Shown: one piece after another, positions 23,676 to 32,588 of the stretch
Position numbering within the stretch: the stretch's first letter is position 1
Layout of the letters: each line of letters begins with the position of its first letter
Assembly (NCBI GenBank): GCA_934757155.1
Contig: CAKVLI010000002.1
Span: 139,602 to 203,601, forward strand
Reading direction: 5' to 3'
DNA: 64,000 bases
Source of the DNA: an uncultured Candidatus Melainabacteria bacterium
GTDB taxonomy: Bacteria > Cyanobacteriota > Vampirovibrionia > Gastranaerophilales > Gastranaerophilaceae
Notes under the pieces: model-generated
The model's database searches: none
Seen by the model: only the letters and a program-made list of their open reading frames with translations
What the model was told of the DNA's origin: nothing
Translations under genes and position numbers: made by a program

Positions 23676-26669
23676 ATGACCGAACAAAAAGATGTAAAAG
23701 CCTTAAACATAGACTTATCGCTCAAAAAAAATAATGTTGATGAATTTTTCTATAACCTGAGCGAAAACCCTGACGGATTCAAAAATAAAGATTTTCGCTA
23801 CACTTTGAGCTTAATCTATCAACTTGTGGAAGATGAATTTGAAGGAATTTTCCTTTCACCAAATTCACCGGTCAGAAACACAGATTTCTTTTTGATTAAC
23901 GACCACGGAAATTTGTCCTTCTTCGTCACTCCGACGAACAATTTTCAGTTTTATCTGAAATCAAAAGGTTCTATGTTTAGATTTACTCCAAAAGAAGTCA
24001 ACGGACAAATCGGTTATGTAATGCCTCTTGACTTAGTTTTAGACTATTTTGGCGGGTTTGGTGAAATCGTTGATTTTTCGGCACTCACTCAAACTTTTGC
24101 GTATTTCAACAAACTTACGCACTTTGCGATGAAGTTAATTGAAAAACTTTATTTCATCCCGACCGTAAAACGTCGTGAAGCTCCGGGCGGCGGTGCGTTC
24201 AGAATCGTGTATGAGCCGATTGTTTCAAATAAAGAATCTGCAAAAATTATAAACGAATTAGAAAAAAACGTTCCGGAGAACTTGTTCATACAAGGCGAAA
24301 GACCGAAAAATTTTGTCGAAAACTTTATTCGTGAATACCTAAACTACCTCGTATACAAGTTTTTAGGCATAAAAGCATATCGTTTCAAAGATATCAAGTC
24401 CGGTCATTATATGATAAAAGACCTTGAACAAAGATGTCTATTGAAAGGCAAGGATGTTGCCGAAAACTTTGCTCAATGGTTTGATGAGCTTTATCTCGGC
24501 AAATACGACCTTATTCCGTATTTCAAGGTTAACAAGATTGCTGATGATAAGTTTGAGTTAAAAATCCATATCAAAAACAGAAATACAAACGAAACAATCT
24601 TGATTGATGATTTGTACCACAAAGACAAAATCTGGGATTTGGACACGGAAGATATCGGAAAAATCGTTGAAAAACAATTGAATTACGCACTTCGTTATAT
24701 GCCGGAATTGGAAACTTTATTTGAGGACGAAGAACAACTTTCTCTCGTTATGAACCTGAACGAAGTATACAAGCTCATTGCGCAAACTTCATACTACTTA
24801 CAAAAAGCGCAAATTGAGGTTATTCTTCCGGAAGAATTGACTAATATCATTATTCCGAGAGCATCAATTAACGCGAAAGTCAAAGCTTCTCGCTCGGACG
24901 ACTTGATGGAAATCTTCGACACCGTTTCAACAGGCTCTATTTCGCTGGACGATATACTGGAATTCTCATACGAAGTCGCTCTTGGCGATGAAAAGATTTC
25001 TTTAGAAGAGTTTAACAAATTATTGAATGAAAGCGACGGATTAATCCAATACAATGGCAAATATATCCTTGTCGACAAGTCCGAAGGTAAAAAGCTTTAC
25101 GAACAAATTGCAAACGCAAATCACAAGAAGATGACCAGACTTGAACTCATCCACGCGTCAATGTCAGGTCAACTCCAAAACTATGATTTCAACTACGATG
25201 ACGCTTATGCAAATGTTATCAAAGACTTTGCAAAACCGGTCGAAGTCGATGAGCCAAAGGACTTAAAGGGCGAACTCAGACCTTATCAAAAAACTGGTTT
25301 GAAGTGGCTTTGGACAAACGTTTCAAAAGGTTTTGGCTGCTGCATGGCTGATGACATGGGACTTGGAAAAACTATTCAAGTAATAAGTCTTATCCTGAAA
25401 CTGAAGGAAGAGAACAAGCTAAAAAACCCCGTTTTGGTCATTTGTCCGACCACACTTATGGGTAACTGGATGAAAGAGCTTCAACTCTTCGCACCATCAC
25501 TTAAAGTTGCGACCTACCACGGTTTGGACCGTAAGCTTGATATGAATAACGACGTTATTCTCACAACCTACGCGATTATGAGAATTGATGTCGAAGAGAT
25601 GAAAAAGAATAATTGGGGAATGATTGTTGTAGATGAAGCTCAAAACATCAAAAACCCTGACACAGCTCAAACTCTTGCTATCAAAGCTTTGAAATCTGAT
25701 ATCAAGATAGCAATGACAGGTACTCCGGTCGAAAACAGACTGACCGAGTTGTGGAGTATTTTTGATTTCATCAACAAAGGTTACTTAGGCTCAATGAAAG
25801 AGTTTCAAAAGAGTTACGCGATACCGATTGAAAGATTTAAAGAAAAATCCAGAGCTTCAAAATTAAAACTTTCTGTATCTCCGTTCGTCTTAAGACGTGT
25901 AAAAACAGATAAGACCGTTATTTCAGACCTTCCTGACAAAATGGTTATGAATGATTATTGCTATCTTGCAAAATCTCAAGCAATTTTATACGAAAAAACT
26001 CTGAACGAAATGATGGAGAAAATCAGCGGATTTACAGGTGTAAACAGACGCGGGAACATCTTCAAACTCATCACTGCGCTTAAACAAATCTGTAACCACC
26101 CTTACCAATTCCTAAAAAGTGGCGGAACTTCTAAAGATTTGTCCGGAAAAGCCGAAAAGTGCGTTGATTTGGTTCAAAGTATTATTGATAACAACGAAAA
26201 AACACTTATATTCACACAATATAAAGAAATGGGCGATCTGTTGGCAAAAATTATAGCAGAAGAATGTGCAACGGAGCCATCCTTCTTCCACGGCTCATTA
26301 ACCGTACCGCAAAGAGAAAATCTGATTGAAGATTTCCAAACAAACGACGACAGAAAAGTTATGATACTTTCTCTGAAAGCCGGCGGAACAGGTTTGAACC
26401 TGACTAGCGCGACTAACGTTATTCACTACGATTTGTGGTGGAATCCGGCGGTGGAAGAGCAAGCAACCGACCGTACTTACCGTATCGGTCAGGACAGAAA
26501 TGTTATGGTTCACAGGCTAATCACCCTCGGAACATTTGAAGAAAAAATTGATGAAATGCTAAAATCTAAGAAAGAACTCGCAGACTTAGCTGTTTACGAA
26601 GGCGAAAAGATTATTACAGAACTCACAGACGAGGAAATCTACGAAATCTTCTCGCTCTCCGGAATCTAA
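23676..26669 (+). CDS. SNF2/Rad54-family DEAD/H helicase-like ATPase
   Basis: A 997-residue protein. The N-terminal ~520 residues have no recognised motif except a charged alpha/beta character. The C-terminal half is a SNF2 motor: L-R-P-Y-Q-K-T-G-L-K-W-L, Walker A D-D-M-G-L-G-K-T (about 557-564), V-V-D-E-A-Q-N (Walker B), M-T-G-T-P-V-E-N-R (motif III) and a second lobe with L-S-L-K-A-G-G-T-G-L-N-L and E-E-Q-A-T-D-R-T-Y-R-I-G-Q-D. These enzymes translocate on DNA and displace bound protein such as RNA polymerase (RapA/HepA type). A histidine kinase follows within 16 bases. No methylase or defence gene is adjacent, so a housekeeping role is more likely than DISARM-type defence. Confidence 0.9.
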   Translation: MTEQKDVKALNIDLSLKKNNVDEFFYNLSENPDGFKNKDFRYTLSLIYQLVEDEFEGIFLSPNSPVRNTDFFLINDHGNLSFFVTPTNNFQFYLKSKGSMFRFTPKEVNGQIGYVMPLDLVLDYFGGFGEIVDFSALTQTFAYFNKLTHFAMKLIEKLYFIPTVKRREAPGGGAFRIVYEPIVSNKESAKIINELEKNVPENLFIQGERPKNFVENFIREYLNYLVYKFLGIKAYRFKDIKSGHYMIKDLEQRCLLKGKDVAENFAQWFDELYLGKYDLIPYFKVNKIADDKFELKIHIKNRNTNETILIDDLYHKDKIWDLDTEDIGKIVEKQLNYALRYMPELETLFEDEEQLSLVMNLNEVYKLIAQTSYYLQKAQIEVILPEELTNIIIPRASINAKVKASRSDDLMEIFDTVSTGSISLDDILEFSYEVALGDEKISLEEFNKLLNESDGLIQYNGKYILVDKSEGKKLYEQIANANHKKMTRLELIHASMSGQLQNYDFNYDDAYANVIKDFAKPVEVDEPKDLKGELRPYQKTGLKWLWTNVSKGFGCCMADDMGLGKTIQVISLILKLKEENKLKNPVLVICPTTLMGNWMKELQLFAPSLKVATYHGLDRKLDMNNDVILTTYAIMRIDVEEMKKNNWGMIVVDEAQNIKNPDTAQTLAIKALKSDIKIAMTGTPVENRLTELWSIFDFINKGYLGSMKEFQKSYAIPIERFKEKSRASKLKLSVSPFVLRRVKTDKTVISDLPDKMVMNDYCYLAKSQAILYEKTLNEMMEKISGFTGVNRRGNIFKLITALKQICNHPYQFLKSGGTSKDLSGKAEKCVDLVQSIIDNNEKTLIFTQYKEMGDLLAKIIAEECATEPSFFHGSLTVPQRENLIEDFQTNDDRKVMILSLKAGGTGLNLTSATNVIHYDLWWNPAVEEQATDRTYRIGQDRNVMVHRLITLGTFEEKIDEMLKSKKELADLAVYEGEKIITELTDEEIYEIFSLSGI

Positions 26670-26684
26670 AATGGGGAAATGTTT

Positions 26685-27935
26685 ATGGAATCTTTTATCA
26701 AAACTATACCTGAATTGTTTGAAATCAATCTCAAAACGGATAAAAACGGTTCAACCGTGTTTCAAAAGCTGGAGAAGGTTATCAGCTTTGATGAAGGTTT
26801 TATCTATTTCGTAAACCCTGATAGTTTACAGTTGAAATATTCTTTCAAACAGCATAATAACTACCAAATTAACGAAATTTTCCCGCTTGAGGCAAAGCTC
26901 AAAAAAAGCGTTTTTTCAAAAACCGGTGAGATTTTATCCGCTAATTCAGAGTTTCTGAAAGCAGTAGGACTTTCTGTATTGAAGAAAAAGTCCTATATTC
27001 TGGCAAAAATCTCCATTCGCTCAACAGTTTTCGGAGTAATTCTCCTTGCTAAAAAAGAAGCGGATTTTTACAAAAACGAAGATTTGGAAAAACTTAATGC
27101 TGCTGCCTCAATCCTTTCGTACGTACTAAAGGATTTGGAACTGTCAAATGTGTTCAAAATGCAACTAAAGGCTCTAAAAGACGGACTTTGGGAAAAACAC
27201 GAAGCCTACAGAACAATCAAAGAGCAAAATCAAAAAATTCTGGAAGCCGACAAGGTCAAAAACGAGTTTTTAGCAAATATTTCGCACGAACTAAGAACTC
27301 CGCTTAACTCAATTCTCGGTTTTTCTGATATTCTGGGCGCGCAGCTCTACGGGAACCTTAACAGCAAACAGGAAGAATACGTAAATGATATCAAAATCTC
27401 TGCAACGCACCTTCTCGGGATGATTAACGAGGTTCTTGATATGTCAAAAATTGAAGCTAACGCGATGAAAATCGTTAAAAGCACCTTCCCGATTGCTCGC
27501 GCGGTAGAAGAGGTTTCAAATATTGTTGCGCCACTTGCTGACAAGAAAAAAATCACGATTAATAAACAATATTCAGCAGATTTCGAAGTCTATGCCGATT
27601 ATCAAAAAATTCAACAAATCTTATATAATTTGGTAAGCAACGCAATAAAATTCACTCCGGAAAACGGACAAGTCGATATTCTCGCTATTCTTAACAACGA
27701 CTGCTTTAAGCTCGTTGTCCACGATACAGGAATCGGAATAGACGAAAAATACCACGGCAAGATTTTTGCAAAATTCGTCCAACTTGATAGTGCTTACACG
27801 AAAAAAGAAAGCTCTACCGGACTTGGCTTAACCATCACTAAAGAACTCGTCGAACTCCACGGGGGAAAAATTTCCCTCATAAGCGAAGTGAACAATGGCT
27901 CGACCTTTATTGTCGAAATTCCAACCGTTTCCTAA
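26685..27935 (+). CDS. GAF-type sensor histidine kinase
   Basis: A 416-residue soluble kinase. Residues 1-155 look like a degenerate GAF-like sensor. A linker helix follows (about 160-195), then the dimerisation H-box F-L-A-N-I-S-H-E-L-R-T-P-L-N (phospho-His near 203), N-box L-V-S-N-A-I-K-F-T-P, G1 D-T-G-I-G-I and G2 G-L-G-L-T. No membrane segment. The ATG at 26685 lies eight bases from GGGG; the one at 26679 is too close. Probably co-transcribed with the SNF2 gene. The response partner is not adjacent; the RpaB-like regulator at 33520 is a candidate only by analogy with cyanobacterial Hik33. Confidence 0.87.
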   Translation: MESFIKTIPELFEINLKTDKNGSTVFQKLEKVISFDEGFIYFVNPDSLQLKYSFKQHNNYQINEIFPLEAKLKKSVFSKTGEILSANSEFLKAVGLSVLKKKSYILAKISIRSTVFGVILLAKKEADFYKNEDLEKLNAAASILSYVLKDLELSNVFKMQLKALKDGLWEKHEAYRTIKEQNQKILEADKVKNEFLANISHELRTPLNSILGFSDILGAQLYGNLNSKQEEYVNDIKISATHLLGMINEVLDMSKIEANAMKIVKSTFPIARAVEEVSNIVAPLADKKKITINKQYSADFEVYADYQKIQQILYNLVSNAIKFTPENGQVDILAILNNDCFKLVVHDTGIGIDEKYHGKIFAKFVQLDSAYTKKESSTGLGLTITKELVELHGGKISLISEVNNGSTFIVEIPTVS

Positions 27936-28432
27936 ACACTCTCGTCAATGCGTTCTAGCATTACTACTGCGTTTGACTCAATCGCACGAGATTCTCCGAC
28001 CGCATCAAGCTTTTCCTTGGTTTTAGCTTTAATCGAAATATCAGTGTATTCCAACCCCAAAACCGTTGCCAAAACCTCTTTCATTTTCGGAATATAAGGC
28101 ATCATCTTTGGTGACTGTGCGATAATATTTGAGTCAATATTATTAATCCAATATCCCGCAGCCTGAACCTTGTCATAAACATGCTTCAAGAACATAACAC
28201 TGTCAGCATCCTTATACTGTGGATCCGTATCAGGAAAAAGAGTCCCTATGTCATCCAAAGCAACCGCACCCAAAAGCGCATCAATTATGGCATGCACAAG
28301 TACATCCGCATCAGAATGTCCCAACAAACCCTTTTCATGAGTAATTTTCACCCCGCCAATAATAAGCTCTCGCCCCTCAACCAGTCTATGGATATCATAC
28401 CCGATACCAACTCTATATTTTTGCTCTGCCAT
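27932..28432 (-). CDS. ispF: 2-C-methyl-D-erythritol 2,4-cyclodiphosphate synthase
   Basis: A 166-residue enzyme of the non-mevalonate isoprenoid pathway. G-Y-D-I-H-R-L (11-17) and L-G-H-S-D-A-D-V (37-44) bind the catalytic Zn; the I-D-x-x-I and K-A-K-T-K-E-K-L-D segments complete the site. Converges on the kinase gene with a four-base overlap of stops. The product feeds the polyprenyl synthase at 54256. Confidence 0.96.
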   Translation of the reverse strand: MAEQKYRVGIGYDIHRLVEGRELIIGGVKITHEKGLLGHSDADVLVHAIIDALLGAVALDDIGTLFPDTDPQYKDADSVMFLKHVYDKVQAAGYWINNIDSNIIAQSPKMMPYIPKMKEVLATVLGLEYTDISIKAKTKEKLDAVGESRAIESNAVVMLERIDESV

Positions 28433-28464
28433 AATAAATTCTCCTATATCCCTTATATTATACC

Positions 28465-28830
28465 ACGGGGTAAAGGGGGGGGGGTAAATATAGGGGGTGG
28501 TTGGTGATGACTACAAGTTTGGTGTCCTTCGGAAGAGGGGGGGGGGAAGGGGTAAATGTATCGGATTGTTAGTAGAGACTACGAGCTTGACGTGTTTTAG
28601 TTGAGGAGTTGAAAAGTGGAAAGTGACCAATACATTTACTCCCGTCATCCTGAGCGAAGCGAAGGATCGCAGGGACTGGGCGTTTTACTTGTTTAACCTT
28701 GCGATTCTTCGGCAAAAGCCTCAGAATGACAAAAGTGAGTAAGTAGGGTGGGAAAGCGAAGTCTTCCCACCGCATTAGCTGCATACTTGTAGTTTCACAT
28801 ACTAACCAAATACATTTACCCCTTAACATT
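28465..28830. repeat. Composite repeat block with G10 tracts
   Basis: No gene. Two TAAAT(G/A)TA units (28480 and 28553), each preceded or followed by runs of ten G, then GTCATCCTGAGCGAAGCG...GGATCGCAGG, CGATTCTTCGGCAAAAGCC...AGAATGAC, a GTAGGGTGGGAAAGC...TTCCCACC palindrome and an inverted TAAATGTATT unit (28788-28826). Confidence 0.75.
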
Positions 28831-28899
28831 TCTTTACAAACACAATCAAAAAAGGCAATTTTTTTATACTTATATACTTTATATATATGTAAGAGCTAT
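28823..28899 (+). promoter_or_regulatory. HLR1-like pair plus GGCAATTTT/TATATA promoter element
   Basis: TTAACATT (28823-28830), two bases, TTTACAAA (28833-28840): one mismatch to the RpaB HLR1 box. Then GGCAATTTT (28854-28862) and, at fixed distance, ACTTTATATATATGTA. The second half aligns without gaps with the elements upstream of 8281 and 31902. Confidence 0.5.
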
Positions 28900-28918
28900 T
28901 CAAGAGAGAGATAAAAAG

Positions 28919-29164
28919 ATGTCAACTACTTATTCAGCAATTGAAAGAAATAAAAAACCGGCAGGTTCAATTGAAATTCCTGAAGATTTTCAATGCTATT
29001 ACCTTAATAAACAAGACCGTCAAATGAGATTTAACAATGGTGGTGACCCTATTTATGCTATCTTCGATAAAATCGACGAAAGACCTCTCTCTAAAATTGC
29101 CAAAGATTTCGTTCGCGAACTCAAAGACGATTCTATCAGATTTATTTCTACTCTTTTGAAATAG
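28919..29164 (+). CDS. Small protein of unknown function
   Basis: An 81-residue soluble protein with an amphipathic C-terminal half (F-V-R-E-L-K-D-D-S-I-R-F-I-S-T-L-L-K). No domain recognised, no signal peptide. AGAGAGAG eight bases before ATG is the ribosome site. Its promoter belongs to the shared GGCAATTTT class, so expression may be coordinated with the genes at 8018 and 31902. Confidence 0.6.
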   Translation: MSTTYSAIERNKKPAGSIEIPEDFQCYYLNKQDRQMRFNNGGDPIYAIFDKIDERPLSKIAKDFVRELKDDSIRFISTLLK

Positions 29165-29181
29165 TGTGAGGCAAGTAAATA

Positions 29182-29209
29182 TTGCTTTTTTTAATGATTC
29201 TATTAAAAT
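29182..29209 (+). promoter_or_regulatory. Promoter for a probable leaderless mRNA (secreted protein)
   Basis: TTGCTT (29182-29187), 16 bases, TAAAAT (29204-29209), six bases, ATG at 29216, with no ribosome site. Confidence 0.45.
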
Positions 29210-29215
29210 AGTTGT

Positions 29216-29896
29216 ATGTTAAGAAAGAGTTTAGTAATTTTAGCGTTATTGTTTATCATGCCGGTGTTCGCTGAATATCAGCCACTTTCAGATGCACCGA
29301 TTACCAGTCCGGAAGAATTTGAAGGTGAAGATATTGAACCGTTGGAATTTGAGTACACAACTCCTGACACTCCACCGGTTTTGCAGGTTAAACCGACTAA
29401 AAATTATTCCGATATTTACAAAAGCTTAGAGCCGGCGGATTTTTCTTATATGCACGATATCGACCCTGACCAGTATTACGATATGAAGGATACTGCTTGG
29501 TCACCGTATCCGCTTTTGAGACTTAATTCGCCTATATATTTCAAAAACCAAACAATTGAACCGGGGTATTATTTGCTTACACCACGCGAACACAAAAACA
29601 AATGGTATCTTTTATTTAAACAAAACGGAAGGGTGGCGCATATTATCCCTATTTACAAAAGAGAGATGACTCCGGAATTTTTCTACGACAAGCATCTTCC
29701 TAAGCCGAAGTTGACACCGTCACAGAAAGTACATATGGGCGTTTTGGACTTTTTCGGGAACTTCAAAAGTTCAAAAAGAAAAGAACCGATCAAGACTTAT
29801 ATGGAAATCAATGATTTGGAAAATTATTTTGTTTCCATCGTTATCTATTACGGTTCTCACAAGTATTCTACTATTTTTAGAACTATCAAACTCTAA
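29216..29896 (+). CDS. Secreted protein of unknown function
   Basis: A 226-residue protein with a clear signal peptide (M-L-R-K-S then L-V-I-L-A-L-L-F-I-M-P-V-F-A, cut near 19). The next 60 residues are acidic and Pro-rich. The remainder is mixed, with many Tyr and Lys, no Cys pairs and no lipobox. Not recognised. It converges on the Na/Pi cotransporter gene with a four-base overlap. Confidence 0.65.
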   Translation: MLRKSLVILALLFIMPVFAEYQPLSDAPITSPEEFEGEDIEPLEFEYTTPDTPPVLQVKPTKNYSDIYKSLEPADFSYMHDIDPDQYYDMKDTAWSPYPLLRLNSPIYFKNQTIEPGYYLLTPREHKNKWYLLFKQNGRVAHIIPIYKREMTPEFFYDKHLPKPKLTPSQKVHMGVLDFFGNFKSSKRKEPIKTYMEINDLENYFVSIVIYYGSHKYSTIFRTIKL

Positions 29897-31671
29897 ACAT
29901 TTGATAATTCTTCGATAGATTTATGTCTTGAAACAGAGTATCTTGATTTGTAATCCTCGTATCTGCTTACGAATTCTAAATCTTCGTCTTTGTTTCTGTG
30001 ATTATATTCGTGTTTATCAATTGTCTTATCTTGAAGTTGAATAACGCTTGTTGCAATGTTTCCGCAGTGCGCAGCAATTCTTCTCAAATCGTTCAGCAAA
30101 TCTGAGAACAAGAAGCTGACTTCTGCCGTGCAAAGTCCGTCTTTAAGACGCTGGATATGGCGGTTTTTAACCTTTCTGATAATACGTTTAATAACCGCTT
30201 CCAAAGGTTCAACCTCTTGCGCAAGCTGTACGTTATCTGTTTTGTACGCCTCAAAAGATACCATAAAGATTTCTGATACAGCGTGAACAATAACTTTCAA
30301 CTCTTCAACAGCATCATTTGAGAGTTTTCTTTCACTTTCTTTAAGCTTCTCAGCGATTTTAAGCATATATGATGCGTGGTCACCGATTCTTTCATAATCA
30401 CCGATTGCCAACAACAATTGTGAAATACGATTGCTGTCTTCTTCAGAAAGCTCTTTTCCTGATAGCTTCAATAGGAAAGAGTCCAATTTATCTTCATAAG
30501 TATCAATCTTAATCTCGTTCGCACGGATTTGTTCAGCTTTTCTTGAGTGATAACTTTTTAGCATCTTTGTAGAGTTTATAAAGTTAAACTCAACTGTTTC
30601 AGCCATTTTGATTGTTTGTCTGTAAGCTTCCGCAATAGCAAATGACGGAGCAAGAAGCAATCTGTCATCAATAACAACGTTTTTGTCTTTCGTTTCTTTT
30701 TCAGGAACAATCGCAATTGCTGACTTTTCAAGAAATTTAGTGAACGGGAATAATATAATTGTTGTCACTATGTTAAATATCGAGTGAACAACTGCAATTC
30801 CGAACGGTGATATGTCCTGAGATACAAACGCAAACTTAAAAATGAAATGTCCAAGTTCAAATGCTGATAAGCAAATTATAACTCCGAACACGTTAAACAA
30901 TACGTGAACGGCAGCTACACGTTTTGCACTTGTATTAACCCCAATACTTGAAAGCACTGCCGAAATACAAGTACCGATATTTTGACCCATAACGATTGGA
31001 ATTGCCATTCCGTAAGTCATACCGCCGACCATTGACAAGGCTTGTAAAATACCGATTGACGCTGCAGAACTTTGAATAATCGCGGTTACAACAGTTCCGA
31101 CTAACACACCTAAAATCGGATTAGTGAACATTGTCAGCATATGAGAGAAGCCCGGCATATCGGCTAGCGGTGCCATAGAATCCGCCATAACCTCCATACC
31201 AAACATCAAGATTGCAAACCCGATTAATACTGAGCCGACATTTTTTCTCCTGTTGCTTGTTGCAGCCATTATCATTACAACACCAACTATAGCCATAATA
31301 GGAGAAAAGGATTCAGGTTTTAATAATCTTACGAAGAAATTAGAACTCTGAATCCCTGATAAACTTAATATCCAAGCTGTAACGGTTGTACCGATGTTTG
31401 AACCCATTATAACGCCGATTGCTTGTGATAATTTCATAATGCCTGAGTTAACAAGCCCAACCAGCATAACCGTAACTGCCGAAGATGACTGAACTGCTGC
31501 CGTAATCCCCGCACCAAATACGAGGCTCTTAACCGGATTTGAGGTCATCTTTTTGAGAATTTTCTCAAGTCGACCACCGGCTATCTTCTCCAATCCGGCA
31601 GACATTATTGTAATACCGTACAGGAAGAACGCCAGTCCTCCGCACAGCGTGAAAATCGAAAATATATCCAT
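29893..31671 (-). CDS. Na/Pi cotransporter family protein with PhoU-like tail
   Basis: A 592-residue protein. Residues 1-310 hold the duplicated NptA/SLC34 core with two inverted Q-S-S-S/A-A motifs (A-V-Q-S-S-S-A-V-T at about 60 and I-I-Q-S-S-A-A-S near 200) and G-x-N-I-G-T-T/C-x-T/S motifs (about 91 and 229). The C-terminal 230 residues are helical and PhoU-like (I-G-D-Y-E-R-I-G-D-H near 425). The family imports phosphate with sodium, or exports it; direction cannot be read from sequence. Confidence 0.92.
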   Translation of the reverse strand: MDIFSIFTLCGGLAFFLYGITIMSAGLEKIAGGRLEKILKKMTSNPVKSLVFGAGITAAVQSSSAVTVMLVGLVNSGIMKLSQAIGVIMGSNIGTTVTAWILSLSGIQSSNFFVRLLKPESFSPIMAIVGVVMIMAATSNRRKNVGSVLIGFAILMFGMEVMADSMAPLADMPGFSHMLTMFTNPILGVLVGTVVTAIIQSSAASIGILQALSMVGGMTYGMAIPIVMGQNIGTCISAVLSSIGVNTSAKRVAAVHVLFNVFGVIICLSAFELGHFIFKFAFVSQDISPFGIAVVHSIFNIVTTIILFPFTKFLEKSAIAIVPEKETKDKNVVIDDRLLLAPSFAIAEAYRQTIKMAETVEFNFINSTKMLKSYHSRKAEQIRANEIKIDTYEDKLDSFLLKLSGKELSEEDSNRISQLLLAIGDYERIGDHASYMLKIAEKLKESERKLSNDAVEELKVIVHAVSEIFMVSFEAYKTDNVQLAQEVEPLEAVIKRIIRKVKNRHIQRLKDGLCTAEVSFLFSDLLNDLRRIAAHCGNIATSVIQLQDKTIDKHEYNHRNKDEDLEFVSRYEDYKSRYSVSRHKSIEELSNV

Positions 31672-31804
31672 AACTACCTTCCTTTATCCTTTTAACACCG
31701 TAAAAGGGCATATATTTTTAGTGTAGCACAAGAAAAAATTTTATACGAGAATTCTGAAAATTATTGAGAAATATTTACAATCTTGAGAAATTTTAAGAGT
31801 TTTG

Positions 31805-31876
31805 TTACAATTCTTAATATAACAGAGCAAAAAAGGCAATTTTCTAAAAGTTAGATACTTTATATATACATAAGAG
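31805..31876 (+). promoter_or_regulatory. Promoter element of the GGCAATTTT class
   Basis: GTTACAAT (31805-31812) with an imperfect partner two bases on, then GGCAATTTT (31835-31843) and ACTTTATATATA at the same distance as upstream of 28919. Confidence 0.5.
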
Positions 31877-31901
31877 ATATTTAACTATAAGAGAGGCTTT
31901 C

Positions 31902-32081
31902 ATGATGGATGAAAAGAAATCAAGATTTACTGTAATTAGTAATAATAATTTGGATAATCAGGTCAAACCGAAACCTGAGCCTGTACAAGGATATCAAACC
32001 AATCCGTTCTACGAAAGACTTGTCAAATTTGCGAATGACAAACAACGAAAACGATTTACAGTAGAGGATTTACTGCGATAA
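31902..32081 (+). CDS. Small 59-residue protein
   Basis: Starts MMDEKKSRFTVISNN, basic in the second half (K-Q-R-K-R-F-T-V-E-D-L-L-R). GAGAGG lies five bases before the first ATG and eight before the second (31905), so either may be used. Its stop is immediately followed by the ATG of the next gene, giving an operon with the 168-residue protein and prmC. Not recognised; shares the GGCAATTTT promoter class. Confidence 0.6.
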   Translation: MMDEKKSRFTVISNNNLDNQVKPKPEPVQGYQTNPFYERLVKFANDKQRKRFTVEDLLR

Positions 32082-32588
32082 ATGTATCAAATAAAGAATA
32101 AAATATACCCCGCCTTTGATAAAACACAAAAAAGCGGGGTTTGTAATTATATAAGGGCGATTGTTAAACAAAATCAAAATCTTTCTGTAGAGAAGATTTT
32201 GGATAAATTTCTGGAGGATGAAAGGTATTATTTGGAACTAAACGCGTCCAGATTTCCGTTTCTTGCAGAATTTATTGATGACGAAAGTTTTTTGAAAGAT
32301 ACACGCGATTATATTTATGAGTGTAAAAAATATTACAATTACAAAGAAAAACAAAGACCTATAATTGAGGCACAAAAAGAGTTTGAGAAAAAGAAACGCA
32401 AATTTTTGCAAGAAGTAAAGATGTCAAAAGAAAAACCGACAAAAAAACAATTATATTATTACGATAGATTATGCAAAAAGTATTCTATTGAAAAAAAAGA
32501 CGTGGAAGAGCTTTCCAAGCTTGATTTGAGAGATGAGATAGAGAGAATATTAAATGAACATTCAGACGATTACAAAGAGCTTGATTAA
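32082..32588 (+). CDS. Charged helical protein of unknown function
   Basis: A 168-residue Lys/Glu-rich protein with a likely coiled coil at about 95-125 and a C-terminal small domain (K-P-T-K-K-Q-L-Y-Y-Y-D-R-L, then L-S-K-L-D-L-R-D-E-I). That last segment resembles short C-terminal domains that end other proteins with P-T-x-x-Q-x-x-x-L, often linked to nucleic acid binding; this is weak. Overlaps prmC by 35 bases. Confidence 0.6.
   Translation: MYQIKNKIYPAFDKTQKSGVCNYIRAIVKQNQNLSVEKILDKFLEDERYYLELNASRFPFLAEFIDDESFLKDTRDYIYECKKYYNYKEKQRPIIEAQKEFEKKKRKFLQEVKMSKEKPTKKQLYYYDRLCKKYSIEKKDVEELSKLDLRDEIERILNEHSDDYKELD

Noticed and set aside
23676..26669. SNF2 gene as a DISARM-type defence component
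   Set aside because: No methylase, DUF1998 or phospholipase-D gene is adjacent; neighbours are gpmI, a kinase and ispF.
28569..28829. 86-codon minus-strand frame
   Set aside because: Repeat DNA with no ribosome site or codon bias.
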